Source of the DNA: Desulfonatronum sp. SC1
Lineage (GTDB): Bacteria > Desulfobacterota > Desulfovibrionia > Desulfovibrionales > Desulfonatronaceae
Direction of reading: 5' to 3'
Assembly: GCF_003046795.1 (NCBI RefSeq)
Contig: NZ_PZKN01000002.1
Coordinates: 62,001-126,000 of the forward strand
Length of the DNA: 64,000 nt
Translations under genes and position numbers: made by a program
Part shown: in pieces, positions 1 through 9,153 of the stretch
How positions within the stretch are numbered: the first letter of the stretch is position 1
How the letters are laid out: each line of letters opens with the position of its first letter
Notes under the pieces: generated by a model
Database searches by the model: none
What the model was told of the DNA's origin: nothing
The model's input: the letters and a program-made list of their open reading frames with translations, nothing else

Positions 1-1
1 T

Positions 2-1273
2 ATGCCCCAGACCTTAGCCGAAAAAATACTCCAGGGCCGCACCGAGGAATCGATCACCGGACCAGGCCAGATCGTCCGGACCCGACTGTCCTCAGTGCTG
101 GCTAACGACATCACCGCGCCCCTGGCCATCAAGTCATTCGAAGCCATGGGTGCGACCAAGGTCTTTGACCCGGAAAAGGTTTTCCTGGTCTGCGACCATT
201 TCACCCCGAACAAGGACATCGACTCGGCCCAGCAGGTCAAAGTGGTTCGGGATTTCGCCCGCAAGATGGGCGTTGTCCATTTCTATGACGGCGGCGAATC
301 CGGGGTGGAGCACGCCCTGTTGCCGGAGTTGGGCCTGGTGGGCCCGGGCGACGTGATTGTGGGCGCGGACAGCCACACCTGCACCTACGGCGGGCTGGGG
401 GCCTTTGCCACGGGCATGGGCAGCACGGACGTGGCCGCGGCCATGGCCCTGGGCGAAACCTGGTTCAAGGTGCCGCCCACCATCCGGGCCTCCTTTACCG
501 GGGCCATGCCCGAGCACCTGGAGGCCAAGGACTTGATCCTGCTGCTGATCGGCAGAATCGGCGTGGCCGGGGCCACCTACAAGGCCCTGGAGTTCGACGG
601 CCCGGTCATCGCGGCCATGGACGTGGAAGGTCGGATGACCATGGCCAACATGGCCATCGAGGCCGGGGGCAAGGTCGGGCTGTTCGCCGCGGACGACAAG
701 ACCCTGGCGTATGCCAGGGCCGCCGGGCGAACCGATGCCGTAGCCATTGCCGCGGACCCGGGAGCGGCGTACGAACAGGAGTTGACCTTCGACGTCTCCG
801 GCCTTTCGCCCCAGATCGCCTGTCCGCATCTGCCGGACAACGTCAGGTCCGTGGAGGAAGTGGCGGACGTAGCCGTGGATCAGGTGGTCATCGGCTCCTG
901 CACCAACGGCCGGATCAGCGACCTGCGTCGGGCCGCGGCCCTGCTCAAGGGCCGCAAGGCCGCCAAGGGCCTGCGGTTGATCATCCTTCCGGCCACGCCG
1001 CTGATCTACAAGCAAGCCCTGCGCGAGGGCCTGCTGGAGATCTTCATGGACGCCGGGGCCGTGGTCGGCCCGCCCACCTGCGGGCCCTGCCTTGGCGGAC
1101 ACATGGGCATCCTGGCCTCCGGCGAAAAGGTCCTGGCCACCACCAACCGCAACTTCAAGGGCCGGATGGGCAGCCTGGAAAGCGAGGTCTATCTGGCCGG
1201 AGCGGGCGTGGCCGCGGCAACGGCCATTGCCGGGCATATCTGCCATCCTGCTGAAATCGTGGGGAGGAAGTAA
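2..1273 (+). CDS. leuC: 3-isopropylmalate dehydratase large subunit
   Basis: Large subunit of isopropylmalate isomerase, which converts 2-isopropylmalate to 3-isopropylmalate in cytosolic leucine synthesis. The 423-residue product is of the short LeuC/HacA type rather than the longer enterobacterial type. The [4Fe-4S] ligands are visible: C300 in [10 protein letters not shown], and C360 and C363 in [12 protein letters not shown]. Other aconitase-family blocks are [18 protein letters not shown] (about 121-138) and the C-terminal [10 protein letters not shown]. The ATG lies one base from the window edge, so its ribosome binding site is not visible, but [10 protein letters not shown] is a normal N-terminus for the family. 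leuD follows after 1 bp, giving a cotranscribed subunit pair. Confidence 0.96.
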   Translation: MPQTLAEKILQGRTEESITGPGQIVRTRLSSVLANDITAPLAIKSFEAMGATKVFDPEKVFLVCDHFTPNKDIDSAQQVKVVRDFARKMGVVHFYDGGESGVEHALLPELGLVGPGDVIVGADSHTCTYGGLGAFATGMGSTDVAAAMALGETWFKVPPTIRASFTGAMPEHLEAKDLILLLIGRIGVAGATYKALEFDGPVIAAMDVEGRMTMANMAIEAGGKVGLFAADDKTLAYARAAGRTDAVAIAADPGAAYEQELTFDVSGLSPQIACPHLPDNVRSVEEVADVAVDQVVIGSCTNGRISDLRRAAALLKGRKAAKGLRLIILPATPLIYKQALREGLLEIFMDAGAVVGPPTCGPCLGGHMGILASGEKVLATTNRNFKGRMGSLESEVYLAGAGVAAATAIAGHICHPAEIVGRK

Positions 1274-1274
1274 C

Positions 1275-1778
1275 ATGAGTTATACAGGAGCGGCCCGCAA
1301 GGTCGGAACCAATATCGATACGGACGCCATCATCCCGGCCCGGTTTCTGGTCACCACGGACCCATTGGAACTGGGCAAGAACTGCTTCGAGGGTCTGGAG
1401 CCGGGCTGGATCAACCGGGTGCAAAAGGGCGACATCCTGGTGGCCGGGCCTAACTTCGGCTGCGGCTCTTCCAGGGAACACGCGCCCATCGCCATTCTCG
1501 GCGCGGGCATGCCCGTGGTCCTGGCCCACAGCTTCGCTCGGATCTTCTACCGCAACGGCTTCAATATGGGTCTGACCCTGCTGGAAATCGGCGACGAAGT
1601 GGACGGCATCAGCGAAGGCGACCGCCTGGAGGTGGACCCGGAAAAAGGCCTGATCCGCAACCTGACCCAGAACAAGGACATCCCCTGCACCCCGGTTCCG
1701 CCGTTCATGCGGGAAATCCTTGCCCAGGGCGGCCTGGTGGGGTACGTGCGCAGGCAGATGGCGGAGGCGGACGGTTGA
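1275..1778 (+). CDS. leuD: 3-isopropylmalate dehydratase small subunit
   Basis: Small (swivel-domain) subunit of isopropylmalate isomerase, 167 residues, partner of the upstream LeuC. The substrate-loop motif [14 protein letters not shown] is at residues 60-73 and the N-terminus shows the usual [12 protein letters not shown] block. The reading frame is open further upstream inside leuC. ATG 1275 is chosen because it has a strong GGGGAGGAAG ribosome binding site just before it, lies 1 bp after the leuC stop, and gives the family-standard start and length. Confidence 0.96.
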   Translation: MSYTGAARKVGTNIDTDAIIPARFLVTTDPLELGKNCFEGLEPGWINRVQKGDILVAGPNFGCGSSREHAPIAILGAGMPVVLAHSFARIFYRNGFNMGLTLLEIGDEVDGISEGDRLEVDPEKGLIRNLTQNKDIPCTPVPPFMREILAQGGLVGYVRRQMAEADG

Positions 1779-1909
1779 AGGCTGAAGGTTGAAGGCGGAA
1801 GTTGGGAGCGGAAGAACGGTGAGCGCGGTAGAAAACCGTTGAACCCCTGAACCGTGAACCGTTGAACCTTAATCAATATTCATGAACCTTATTGAGGAGA
1901 AATCACCAC
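1779..1909. repeat. leuD-leuB spacer of degenerate direct repeats
   Basis: This 131-bp spacer is built from short imperfect repeats. First come variants of GGCTGAAGGTTGAAGG, then several copies of TGAACCGTTGAACC-like units around 1840-1870. No open reading frame or terminator is evident. The leuB ribosome binding site (GAGGAGA, 1894-1900) is at its end. Such low-complexity intergenic repeats usually have no known function. Confidence 0.5.
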
Positions 1910-2962
1910 ATGCGCAGTTACAACATCGGCTGGTTCCCCGGGGACGGCATCGGGCCGGAGGTGACCATGCAGGGCCGCAAGGTGCTGGACGCGGCCGGAG
2001 GAATATATGGATTCAAGATCAACTGGCAGCACATTGATCTGGGCGGGGAACGTTACCTGAAGACCGGGGAACTGGTTCCGGACTCCGTGCTGGAGGAGAT
2101 GCGCGGCCTGGATTCCATCTATCTCGGGGCCATCGGCCATCCGGACGTCAAGCCGGGCATCCTGGAGCAGGGGGTTTTGCTGAAACTCCGGTTTGCCCTG
2201 GATCAGTACATCAATTTGCGCCCGGTGAAGCTCTATCCCGGCGTGGAATGCCCGCTCAAGGACAAAGGGCCGGAACAGATCGACTACGTGGTGGTCCGGG
2301 AGAACACCGAGGGCCTGTACGCGGGTAGCGGCGGATGCCTGCGTCAGGGCACCAAGCATGAAATCGCTGTCCAGGAGTCCGTGAACACCTACATGGGTGT
2401 GGAACGCTGCCTGCGCTACGCCTTTGAATTAGCCGCCTCCCGGCCGCGCAAGAAGCTGACCCTGTGCGGCAAGACCAACGTCCTGACCTTCGCCTTCGGC
2501 CTCTGGGACCGGGTCTTCCACGAGCTGGCCAAGGAGTTTCCCCAGGTGGAACTGGACTACGCCCATGTGGACGCCACCTGCATGTGGATGGTCAAGAACC
2601 CGGAATGGTTCGACGTGATCGTCACGGACAACATGTTCGGGGACATCATCACCGACCTGGGGGCCATCACCCAGGGCGGGCTGGGCATTGCCGCGGGAGG
2701 GAACATCAATCCTGAGGGCGTGTCCATGTTCGAGCCCATCGGCGGTTCGGCCCCGAAATACGCCGGGCAGGGCAAGGCCAACCCCCTGGCCGCGATCCTG
2801 GCCGGGCAGATGATGCTCGTTGAACTTAAAGAAGCCCAGGCGGCCCAGGCCGTGGAGCAGGCCGTGATCAGGCTGCTGCCCTCCATGGCCAGCCAGGCCG
2901 CGGGACGGATGGGCATGACCACGGACGAGGTTGGCGATCGTGTGGCCGAGGGCGTGGCTTAA
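1910..2962 (+). CDS. leuB: 3-isopropylmalate dehydrogenase (isocitrate/isopropylmalate dehydrogenase family)
   Basis: NAD-dependent beta-decarboxylating dehydrogenase, 350 residues. It is assigned to the third leucine-pathway step, oxidation of 3-isopropylmalate to 2-ketoisocaproate, mainly because it follows leuCD. Family motifs seen are GDGIGPEV at the N-terminus, [20 protein letters not shown], the metal-binding [15 protein letters not shown], and [15 protein letters not shown] near the cofactor site. The loop reads [13 protein letters not shown], a form more often seen in isocitrate, homoisocitrate or tartrate dehydrogenases than in classical LeuB, so another substrate cannot be excluded. 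ATG 1910 has GAGGAGA upstream; the earlier in-frame TTG (1892) lies over that ribosome binding site and is rejected. Confidence 0.85.
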   Translation: MRSYNIGWFPGDGIGPEVTMQGRKVLDAAGGIYGFKINWQHIDLGGERYLKTGELVPDSVLEEMRGLDSIYLGAIGHPDVKPGILEQGVLLKLRFALDQYINLRPVKLYPGVECPLKDKGPEQIDYVVVRENTEGLYAGSGGCLRQGTKHEIAVQESVNTYMGVERCLRYAFELAASRPRKKLTLCGKTNVLTFAFGLWDRVFHELAKEFPQVELDYAHVDATCMWMVKNPEWFDVIVTDNMFGDIITDLGAITQGGLGIAAGGNINPEGVSMFEPIGGSAPKYAGQGKANPLAAILAGQMMLVELKEAQAAQAVEQAVIRLLPSMASQAAGRMGMTTDEVGDRVAEGVA

Positions 2963-4292
2963 ACTTCCCTTCCATCTTCTGGAGGACGGTCTGAACTGGT
3001 TTTTGCAGACCACGTACGGCACCGTCCTCCAGTTTCTGAAAAATCAGCTTTCCAGCCACGCATCCGCGGCGGCGTACTACTTCCTGTTGTCCATTGGGCC
3101 GCTGATCCTGGTGGTCGTCTCCATCCTGAACACCTCGCTGATCAACCATCCGGAATTGACCGCGGAGCTGTTCGCGTTTCTGGCCGAGTTCAATAAAGAA
3201 TTGAACGAGGATTTTTTTCGGCGCATCGGAATCCTGGAAACCCAAGCCGCGATCAGCGGATTGGGACTTTTAGGAGTGCTCTGGACCAGCAGGTTGATCA
3301 TCAGCTCCATCCAGAGCGCCTTTGGGGTGATCTTTCCCAGCGATCGGTCCAGAAACTTCGTCTGGAGCAACCTGCTGTCCCTGGTCCTGGTCCCCGGCGT
3401 CCTGACCCTCTTGCTGTTTTCCGCGCTGACCAACGTGATTTTGCGCTTTCTACACGGCAAGTTGGAGGAATTTGCCTGGCTGATCCAGATATATGATCTG
3501 CTCTTGTCCCTCTCCGGCTTCGTCGTGCCCCTGGCCCTGGTCTTCGGCCTGATCTTCATCTGCTACCGTTTTCTGCCCCTCTCCAAGCCAAAAATCTGGC
3601 ACGCGGCCCTGGGCGCGGGACTGTGCACCTTGTCCATCCACGGCCTGAAGCTGGCTTTTTTGCAGTACGTCACCCTGGCTTCCTACAACTACTTGTATGG
3701 TTCCCTGGGCGCGGTAATTTTCCTGCTGCTCTGGGTCTATCTTGTTTTTCTGTTGTTTTTCCTCTTCGCCCAGTTCGTGGAAGTGGCCGGCCGGGTGGAC
3801 ATCCTGGCCCTGGACCGGATCATCGCCCCCCAGAACAATTCCACCGGAATCGGCGGGCGAATGGAAGGCAGACTTTTCGGCTCGTCCCGGCGTATTTTTT
3901 CCAAGTACGCCCAGACCGTACCGGAGGAAGAGGCCATCTATCGCCAGGGCGACCAGGGTCGGGACATCTACTACCTGCACTCCGGCAAGGTCGCGCTGTT
4001 CGGCGAAAAACCTACGCCGGATTCCAAGCCCCTGGCCGTCATCGAACCGGGACACTTTTTCGGCGAAACCGCCTACCTCCTGGACCAACCCCGCCTCTCC
4101 ACGGCCCGAGCCGAAACCGACTCCGAACTCCTGCTCCTTTCCGCCAATACCTTCGAAGGCCTCCTGGCCCACAGCCCCGCAGTATCCCGCAAAATCATCA
4201 GCTCCTTGGGCCTGCGGTTGAAACAAGCGACGAAGGCGGTTAAAGCGTCGTCCGGCACGGAAAGCGGGCGTCAATCAGAAATAGATGCATAA
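2940..4292 (+). CDS. BrkB/YihY-family membrane protein fused to a cyclic-nucleotide-binding domain
   Basis: The 450-residue product has two parts. Residues 1 to about 290 form a YihY/BrkB-type inner-membrane protein with several hydrophobic segments, including [20 protein letters not shown] near the N-terminus and [20 protein letters not shown] near 270. Residues about 325-435 form a CAP-like cyclic-nucleotide-binding domain with the cassette [20 protein letters not shown]. The family was once called RNase BN, but that activity belongs to another protein and the role of YihY is unknown. The start lies inside the end of leuB. GTG 2940 is preferred because GAGG sits 9 bp upstream; TTG 2931 has no room for a ribosome binding site. 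This suggests translational coupling to leuB. The sensor fusion implies gating or regulation by a nucleotide or similar small ligand (inference). Confidence 0.85.
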   Translation: MWPRAWLKLPFHLLEDGLNWFLQTTYGTVLQFLKNQLSSHASAAAYYFLLSIGPLILVVVSILNTSLINHPELTAELFAFLAEFNKELNEDFFRRIGILETQAAISGLGLLGVLWTSRLIISSIQSAFGVIFPSDRSRNFVWSNLLSLVLVPGVLTLLLFSALTNVILRFLHGKLEEFAWLIQIYDLLLSLSGFVVPLALVFGLIFICYRFLPLSKPKIWHAALGAGLCTLSIHGLKLAFLQYVTLASYNYLYGSLGAVIFLLLWVYLVFLLFFLFAQFVEVAGRVDILALDRIIAPQNNSTGIGGRMEGRLFGSSRRIFSKYAQTVPEEEAIYRQGDQGRDIYYLHSGKVALFGEKPTPDSKPLAVIEPGHFFGETAYLLDQPRLSTARAETDSELLLLSANTFEGLLAHSPAVSRKIISSLGLRLKQATKAVKASSGTESGRQSEIDA

Positions 4293-4314
4293 TCCGCTCG
4301 TGGATTCCAGATGG

Positions 4315-4328
4315 CGGTTCGCGAACCG
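4315..4328. repeat. Palindrome of the GTAGGGGCGG-type intergenic family
   Basis: Perfect 14-bp palindrome CGGTTCGCGAACCG in the spacer between the BrkB fusion and the next lipoprotein gene. The flanks (ATGG before, TCCCTGC after) look like degenerate arms of the same element found at 44586-44613. Confidence 0.55.
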
Positions 4329-4346
4329 TCCCTGCAATGAAGAAAT

Positions 4347-4399
4347 ACCCAGTCTACAACTGGGTGGACTGAAGGGGATTTTCACTCACATCACTCACA
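4347..4399. promoter_or_regulatory. Inverted repeat and tandem 9-mer upstream of the exported-protein locus
   Basis: ACCCAGT-CTACA-ACTGGGT (4347-4365) is a perfect 7-bp inverted repeat. It is followed by two abutting copies of TCACTCACA (4382-4399). Both lie in the 271-bp spacer before the first gene of the fourteen-gene exported-protein run, whose last 100 bp are AT-rich. They could be a terminator remnant of the upstream gene or an operator for the downstream locus. No convincing -10/-35 pair was found. Confidence 0.35.
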
Positions 4400-4563
4400 T
4401 GAGGGCGATCACACTTCTTGACCTTGTCGTTTGTGCGATGGTAACTTCATAGAAAAGATGTTACCAGTGGAATCATAACCTGATGAAATATGGATAAGGT
4501 CTTTTCAGGGGTGGTCATGCTGCACCCATTTTTATATAAACAAAGCAATAACGGAGGTTTACG

Positions 4564-6423
4564 GTGACTCGACTGCCTTTGCTTCTCGTATTCTTTTTTG
4601 TGGTTTTCGCGATGGGCTGCGTTACATCCCCACACTTGCAAAAAGGTGATGAGTTTTACGCTGGCCAGGATTATGTTCAAGCACTACGTTATTATGAACT
4701 GGCACTGACGGAAGTGCGTGACGGAGCCGCTCGAAGGGATCTGGAAGCCAAAATCAAAGCGACGCGAGACAATCTCGTCAGAATGAGCTTGGCCAAAGCC
4801 GATTCCCTGGTGCAAGCAGCTCAACCGGACAAATTGGGTGCGGTGAAGCAGGCTATCGCCGAACTGGAGCAAGCTCGCTCCTGGGACAACGAGCAGAGAG
4901 CGATTGAACAAAAAATCTCACGGTATCGGAAAAATATTGAAGACCTGGAAGCCGAGAAGGTTGAATTTCGCGATCTCGCTCTCCAACAGGTCGCGGCCTT
5001 TGAATTTCCCAAGGCGTTCGAAACGACACAAAAGGCCGTCGCCATTGATGCCGGGGATGAGGAACTGCGAGACATTGCCGGAAGAATCGTCGGACTCCAG
5101 GAACTCAACAACGTCGTGATCAACGCCGTGAATAACAACCAGATCGATCAGGCCATGGCCTCGTTCGAGGAGATGCGTCAAACCTCGCCCATTGCCTTGG
5201 CTTTCGCGAATTATCCGCTTCGTACCAGCATCGTCGAACAGGTGCGCCGTCGTTTGACCCAGATGGAACTGGAGAACAGATGGTACGGCGCATTTTTGAT
5301 GCTCAGCTCCTTGAATCTCGAGGAATTCGCCGCGGAATTGCAGCGAGTCCGTTCCGCCGGGGCCCAATATTATTACCAGCGTTCCTCGGTGGTCATTCTG
5401 GACAGCGGCGACTATCACCACGCCTACATACTGGCTCTGTTGGCCAGCAAACTGGACGATAGCGATATTCGAATTTTTCGACGATTGCAGGAAGCCCAAG
5501 ACCAGGTCAGCAGGAGCATTCAGAGCTATATTGCCGTATCAACGTTTGATCCCCCGTCAAATGACCCCGACGCGGGAAGGCAATTTTCCGACTCCCTGAT
5601 CAGCTACCTGTATTCGGTGCTTCCTTATGGAATTAATATTCTGGAGCGGGATAGAATCGACTTCGTGCTTCAAGAGCAGCGTTCAGACAATCTTTCTGCA
5701 GGACAATTGTTGGGCGTGGATTTGATGGTAACGGGAGGGGTTTCCTTGTTCCGCGTAGACACCAACATCGACAAGCGTACCGCCACGGCCAACGTCAAGG
5801 TGGGCGACGAGATGGGGCCGAATCCGGAGTACCAGCAGATGGTGAATACATACGGGACAAACACGCAGACATGGCCGCATGTTCCACCGATGATGATTTC
5901 CCGGGACAGAATGCAGTTGATGAGCTACACCCGAGGCACAGCGGAAACCCGAGGATTTGCCAAGGTTAGTGTCCGTATTTTCGATACGGACAAAGGCGCG
6001 ATTTCATTTGTTAAGGATTTTGACGCCAACCTTGGGTTTGAAACGGAGTTCCAGGATGAGCTCAAGGAAGCCGGCATCGAGTACAAGCCCATGCGTCTGC
6101 CTTCCGAAACCGAAGTCAAGGAAAAGATGCGCCGGGAGATCGTAGCGCAGGTGGCCGAGGTGGTTCAGGCCTCTTTTGAAGCCCGTGAACATCGCTTTTT
6201 AAATCAAGCTCAGTTTTTCATGGACCGTCGTGAACCGCAAATGGCGATTCGTCCGATAGCTCAGGGATACTACTATTGCATTCGGGACGGCATCCCCGAG
6301 GATAATCCGGCTTTTGTCCAGATCCTTCGTATGTTGCCGGAATTGGCCGAGAGCTATTTCAGCGTTTCCCAGATGTTTGTGTCGGAACCCGGGAGCGAAC
6401 AATTACCCAACGACACGGAGTAG
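4564..6423 (+). CDS. CsgG-like lipoprotein with N-terminal helical repeats
   Basis: Exported lipoprotein of 619 residues. The signal peptide ends in the lipobox FAMGC, with lipid-modified C19. Residues about 28-180 look like TPR-type or coiled helices (GDEFYAGQDYVQALRYYELA). Residues about 310-500 resemble a CsgG/FlgO-type alpha-beta domain: a QSYIAVSTFD strand, DRIDFVLQEQ, then GVDLMVTGGVSLFR. The start is GTG 4564, with GGAGG about 8 bp upstream. It is the first gene of a long plus-strand run of exported proteins and is separated by 6 bp from the next lipoprotein gene. The likely location is the periplasmic face of the outer membrane. The CsgG relationship rests on motif pattern only; the exact role is unknown. 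Confidence 0.7.
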   Translation: MTRLPLLLVFFFVVFAMGCVTSPHLQKGDEFYAGQDYVQALRYYELALTEVRDGAARRDLEAKIKATRDNLVRMSLAKADSLVQAAQPDKLGAVKQAIAELEQARSWDNEQRAIEQKISRYRKNIEDLEAEKVEFRDLALQQVAAFEFPKAFETTQKAVAIDAGDEELRDIAGRIVGLQELNNVVINAVNNNQIDQAMASFEEMRQTSPIALAFANYPLRTSIVEQVRRRLTQMELENRWYGAFLMLSSLNLEEFAAELQRVRSAGAQYYYQRSSVVILDSGDYHHAYILALLASKLDDSDIRIFRRLQEAQDQVSRSIQSYIAVSTFDPPSNDPDAGRQFSDSLISYLYSVLPYGINILERDRIDFVLQEQRSDNLSAGQLLGVDLMVTGGVSLFRVDTNIDKRTATANVKVGDEMGPNPEYQQMVNTYGTNTQTWPHVPPMMISRDRMQLMSYTRGTAETRGFAKVSVRIFDTDKGAISFVKDFDANLGFETEFQDELKEAGIEYKPMRLPSETEVKEKMRREIVAQVAEVVQASFEAREHRFLNQAQFFMDRREPQMAIRPIAQGYYYCIRDGIPEDNPAFVQILRMLPELAESYFSVSQMFVSEPGSEQLPNDTE

Positions 6424-6429
6424 CCTCCC

Positions 6430-6915
6430 ATGCGCAGGAACGTCATCGCCATCATTCTTTTTTGCCTTGCTTTAAGTGCCGGATGCAAAGGGCCATATGC
6501 CCCCGTGGCCCATAGGCCAGGCGTTGAACCAATGCAGCACTCCCAGCGTATTGTCATCCTGGACCGCAACGTGCGCAATGCTCTTCTGTACGTCAATTCG
6601 GTCCAGAAACGCCTGCCTGGCGGGCAGATTCTGGTCCAGGCCAACTTCCAGAACCGCTTCCCCAGGGACGATATCTGGGCGGACGTCAAGGTGGAGTTCC
6701 TGGACGAGTACAACATGCTTGTGGATCAGACCGAATGGATGCCGACCCATTTCCCGGCCTGGCAGGTGACCATGGTCCAGGGGTCGAGCATCAGCCCGAA
6801 ACCGATCAAGCATGTCATGCTGCTGCGTAACCTGCGCACGCGGGACGGCAATATCCGGGGGACTTTTGGGACCGTTTTCGAGATGCCCTGGTTCCAGTCC
6901 GTGGTGCCCAATTAA
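6430..6915 (+). CDS. YcfL-like (DUF1425) lipoprotein
   Basis: Lipoprotein of 161 residues with signal peptide and lipobox LSAGC. The body (VILDRNVRNALLYVNSVQKR, then LVQANFQNR and EFLDEYNMLVDQTEWMP) matches the pattern of YcfL/DUF1425 proteins, which in Enterobacteria are encoded beside the penicillin-binding-protein activator LpoB. Here too LpoB-like genes follow. It lies 6 bp after the CsgG-like gene and 33 bp before the next start. Function is unknown; a cell-envelope role is inferred from context. Confidence 0.7.
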   Translation: MRRNVIAIILFCLALSAGCKGPYAPVAHRPGVEPMQHSQRIVILDRNVRNALLYVNSVQKRLPGGQILVQANFQNRFPRDDIWADVKVEFLDEYNMLVDQTEWMPTHFPAWQVTMVQGSSISPKPIKHVMLLRNLRTRDGNIRGTFGTVFEMPWFQSVVPN

Positions 6916-6948
6916 CCGATGAACCGCCTGTTTTACGGGAGAGCCAGC

Positions 6949-7581
6949 ATGCTGAAAAGCGGATTTGCCTTCTTCCCCGTCCTGTTGCTCGGCATGGCCT
7001 TTGGACTCTTCGGCTGCGCCTACGTCGAGGACGTGCCTCAGAGGGATGTCCAGTACATCGAAGTCCCTTACTCCGGTCAGGTTCCGGGCCACGTTGCCCA
7101 GGATATGGAGCGGCAGTACCCCCGCGGATTTTGGGAGGATCGGCCCGTGGCTCTCGGGGATCAGATCGTGGTCGCGATCAAGGAGTTCACGACAAACCCA
7201 CCAACGCCGGAGGCGAATCCCCCTCAAGCGGATCTCGGTGTCGTCCTGGCGGATATGCTTGCCGACGCCCTGGTCAATTCCGGCCAGGTCCGCGTCGTGG
7301 AGCGTGAACAGATGACCGCCCTGCTGTCCGAGTTTGAGATTTCACAGTCGGGATTGACCGCCACCCCGCAAGGATACCAGCCCGGGATGATGCACACGGT
7401 TGACTATGTGATCACCGGGGGGGTGTCCCTGGTCGGCGGACAATTACGAGTGGAGGCCAGGGCGCTGGAGGTCTTATCCGGGCAGATCGTTGCTTCGGAG
7501 TCCATGATGGTCGGCCAGATCAATCCCGGTGTGGCCAATGCCTTGGCCGGAATGCTGTTGACGACGCTTCTGCGAAGATAG
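6949..7581 (+). CDS. LpoB/CsgG-like lipoprotein (first copy)
   Basis: Lipoprotein of 210 residues with lipobox GLFGC. ATG 6949 is preferred over in-frame ATG 6919 because GGGAGAG lies 5-6 bp upstream and the shorter form has a normal-length signal peptide. The mature part has a CsgG/LpoB pattern: VALGDQIVVAIKEFT, LADMLADALVNSGQVRVVER, VDYVITGGVSLVGG, and VEARALEVLSGQIVASE. LpoB proteins activate penicillin-binding protein 1B in Enterobacteria and CsgG forms an outer-membrane secretion channel; the fold is shared, so the function here is open. The neighbouring YcfL-like gene favours an LpoB-like reading. Confidence 0.7.
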   Translation: MLKSGFAFFPVLLLGMAFGLFGCAYVEDVPQRDVQYIEVPYSGQVPGHVAQDMERQYPRGFWEDRPVALGDQIVVAIKEFTTNPPTPEANPPQADLGVVLADMLADALVNSGQVRVVEREQMTALLSEFEISQSGLTATPQGYQPGMMHTVDYVITGGVSLVGGQLRVEARALEVLSGQIVASESMMVGQINPGVANALAGMLLTTLLRR

Positions 7582-7590
7582 GAGGGGAGA

Positions 7591-8307
7591 ATGGCTTTAT
7601 TTTATCAGAATAGACTTGCTGTCATTTTTTTCATGGCCTTGCTGCTGAATGCCGGGTGCGTGATGCGTGATCCTCAACCAGTCGCCGATTCCCGAGTGGC
7701 GCCGACGGCTGTTTTGCCGGGAGCCATTCTGGACCAGATCCAGGTGGAGGATATCCGCGTGGCGGCGGACACCATGGCCAGGGATATCGTGATGCAGGAA
7801 TTTCTGTACACTGGGAGAAACGTTCCAGTTGTGGCCATTCGGCCCATCGAGAACAAGACGGATTTGACCATTGACCCGGAAATTTTTCAGCAAACCATGC
7901 GCGTCAAACTGATGGAAAATGCCGGTGGGCGGATACTTTTCCGGGACGATGCCAGTCATCTGTACACTGTTGAAGAGCGTATGCGGCAGTCCGGCCGGGT
8001 CCAGATTTCCACCACCACGACTCGAACCCGAACGACCGCCCCGACCCAGGTCGGGCAGCCCATCCGGGTCACCGAGCAGGGACAGCAGGACACGACCATG
8101 ACCGAGACCGGCAGCGTCTCCCAGCGTGTGGCGGATATCGACTATTTCCTGACCGGGCTGATCTATTCCACCACGGAAGTGGCGGCGCAAGGGGCAGCCG
8201 AGGGAATGCGCTACTTTCAGTTCCAGTTTCGCCTGACCAACGCCCATACGAACATCATCATGTGGGAAAAGGAATATCTTGTGAAACGTCAGGCAAGGTT
8301 CAATTAA
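7591..8307 (+). CDS. LpoB-like lipoprotein (second copy)
   Basis: Lipoprotein of 238 residues with lipobox LNAGC (C23). The mature region shows the LpoB/CsgG plan: VPVVAIRPIENKTDLTID, then FQQTMRVKLMENAGGRILFRD, a Thr/Arg-rich insertion at about residues 130-160, IDYFLTGLIYSTTE, and FRLTNAHTNIIMWEKEY. The last strand resembles the end of E. coli LpoB, so this is the better LpoB candidate of the pair. The start ATG has AGGAGGGGAGA upstream and lies 9 bp after the previous stop. Confidence 0.75.
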   Translation: MALFYQNRLAVIFFMALLLNAGCVMRDPQPVADSRVAPTAVLPGAILDQIQVEDIRVAADTMARDIVMQEFLYTGRNVPVVAIRPIENKTDLTIDPEIFQQTMRVKLMENAGGRILFRDDASHLYTVEERMRQSGRVQISTTTTRTRTTAPTQVGQPIRVTEQGQQDTTMTETGSVSQRVADIDYFLTGLIYSTTEVAAQGAAEGMRYFQFQFRLTNAHTNIIMWEKEYLVKRQARFN

Positions 8308-8406
8308 ATCAATCTTGAAGATGTCATTCCAACCCAAGGAGGGAATGCACCTCATCTTGATTCGTCCTCCGTCATTTCACCCACAGTGCAACCAAAGGAG
8401 TATCCC

Positions 8407-8619
8407 ATGAAACGATTGATCTGTCTGCTGTTGTGCTGCCTCATGGCCCCGCTTTTTTCCACCGGGTGCTACGTTTACACCAACAATCCACCGCCTCGGC
8501 CAGCGATTGTCATCAATCCGCCTGTTCAGACTCAACAACAACAAACCGTGGAAGAACCGGAACGCCAGAATCCGCCGCCCATGCCGCCACATGGCGCCGT
8601 GGGTCGGCCCGTGAACTAA
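8407..8619 (+). CDS. Small proline-rich lipoprotein
   Basis: Lipoprotein of 70 residues with signal peptide and lipobox LFSTGC, followed by a short mature part rich in Pro and Gln (NNPPPRPAIVINPPVQTQQQ) and no recognisable domain. ATG 8407 is chosen over the earlier in-frame ATG 8386 because AAAGGAG lies 6-7 bp upstream and the resulting N-terminus MKRLICLLLCC is a clean signal peptide. It sits between the LpoB-like and LPP20-like genes. Likely a small outer-membrane-anchored partner or spacer; function unknown. Confidence 0.7.
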   Translation: MKRLICLLLCCLMAPLFSTGCYVYTNNPPPRPAIVINPPVQTQQQQTVEEPERQNPPPMPPHGAVGRPVN

Positions 8620-8634
8620 AACGCGGAGGCCGTC

Positions 8635-9153
8635 ATGTTCAGCCGTGCGCATCTTGCGTCTTTTTCGGTCCTTTTGTTGTGCGTCCTGGCCTTTCTTCCG
8701 TTCCAGGGAAAGGCTGACGAACCTTCGGAAGTCCTGGTCCGCGGCATCGGGTATCCGCCCGTGCGGGCCGAGTCCGGCTCTCAGGCTCTGTTCATGGCGC
8801 GGCGCGCCGCATTGCTGGACGCCTACCGCAATGCGCTGAACACTGAGAGCGAAGCCGCGCCGGAAAGCGACCGCTATTTTCAGAACGTGGCCGGTTTTCT
8901 GCGTGATGTCCGCATCGTGGACGAAGCCTATCTTGATGACGGGGCTGTGCTGATGACCGTTGCGGTGAAGAAAGTGCGCAGCCTCTCGTCGGGGTTTGCA
9001 ACCGCCACCAAGCCTGGCTTGAATTCCGCGGCACCCAGGGTCGTCCCCGGGCCGTCATCCATCTCTCTGGACGAATGGATGAAGATCATTAGCCGTTTGG
9101 TGCGTTTTGACATCCCCCAAAATGTTGCCCCGACGACCGTGGAGGAACAATGA
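8635..9153 (+). CDS. Secreted LPP20/FlgP-like protein (single domain)
   Basis: Exported protein of 172 residues with a cleavable signal peptide (cleavage near GKA-DE) and no lipobox. Residues about 40-112 carry a shortened LPP20-like domain: LFMARRAALLDAYRNAL, then FLRDVRIVDEAYLDDGAVLMTVAVK. The same motif order recurs in the next three genes. GCGGAGG precedes the ATG, and the gene ends in an ATGA overlap with the next LPP20-like gene, so they are translationally coupled. LPP20-family members include Helicobacter Lpp20 and Vibrio/Campylobacter FlgP, which form outer-membrane flagellar disks; a comparable ring or disk role is inferred. Confidence 0.7.
   Translation: MFSRAHLASFSVLLLCVLAFLPFQGKADEPSEVLVRGIGYPPVRAESGSQALFMARRAALLDAYRNALNTESEAAPESDRYFQNVAGFLRDVRIVDEAYLDDGAVLMTVAVKKVRSLSSGFATATKPGLNSAAPRVVPGPSSISLDEWMKIISRLVRFDIPQNVAPTTVEEQ

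Noticed and set aside
134-1276. 380-codon minus-strand frame opposite leuC
   Set aside because: leuC is certain on the plus strand; the antisense frame is low-complexity shadow coding.
3077-3559. RNase BN activity for the BrkB/YihY domain
   Set aside because: The old name is wrong for the family; true RNase BN is a metallo-beta-lactamase protein, so no ribonuclease role is claimed.
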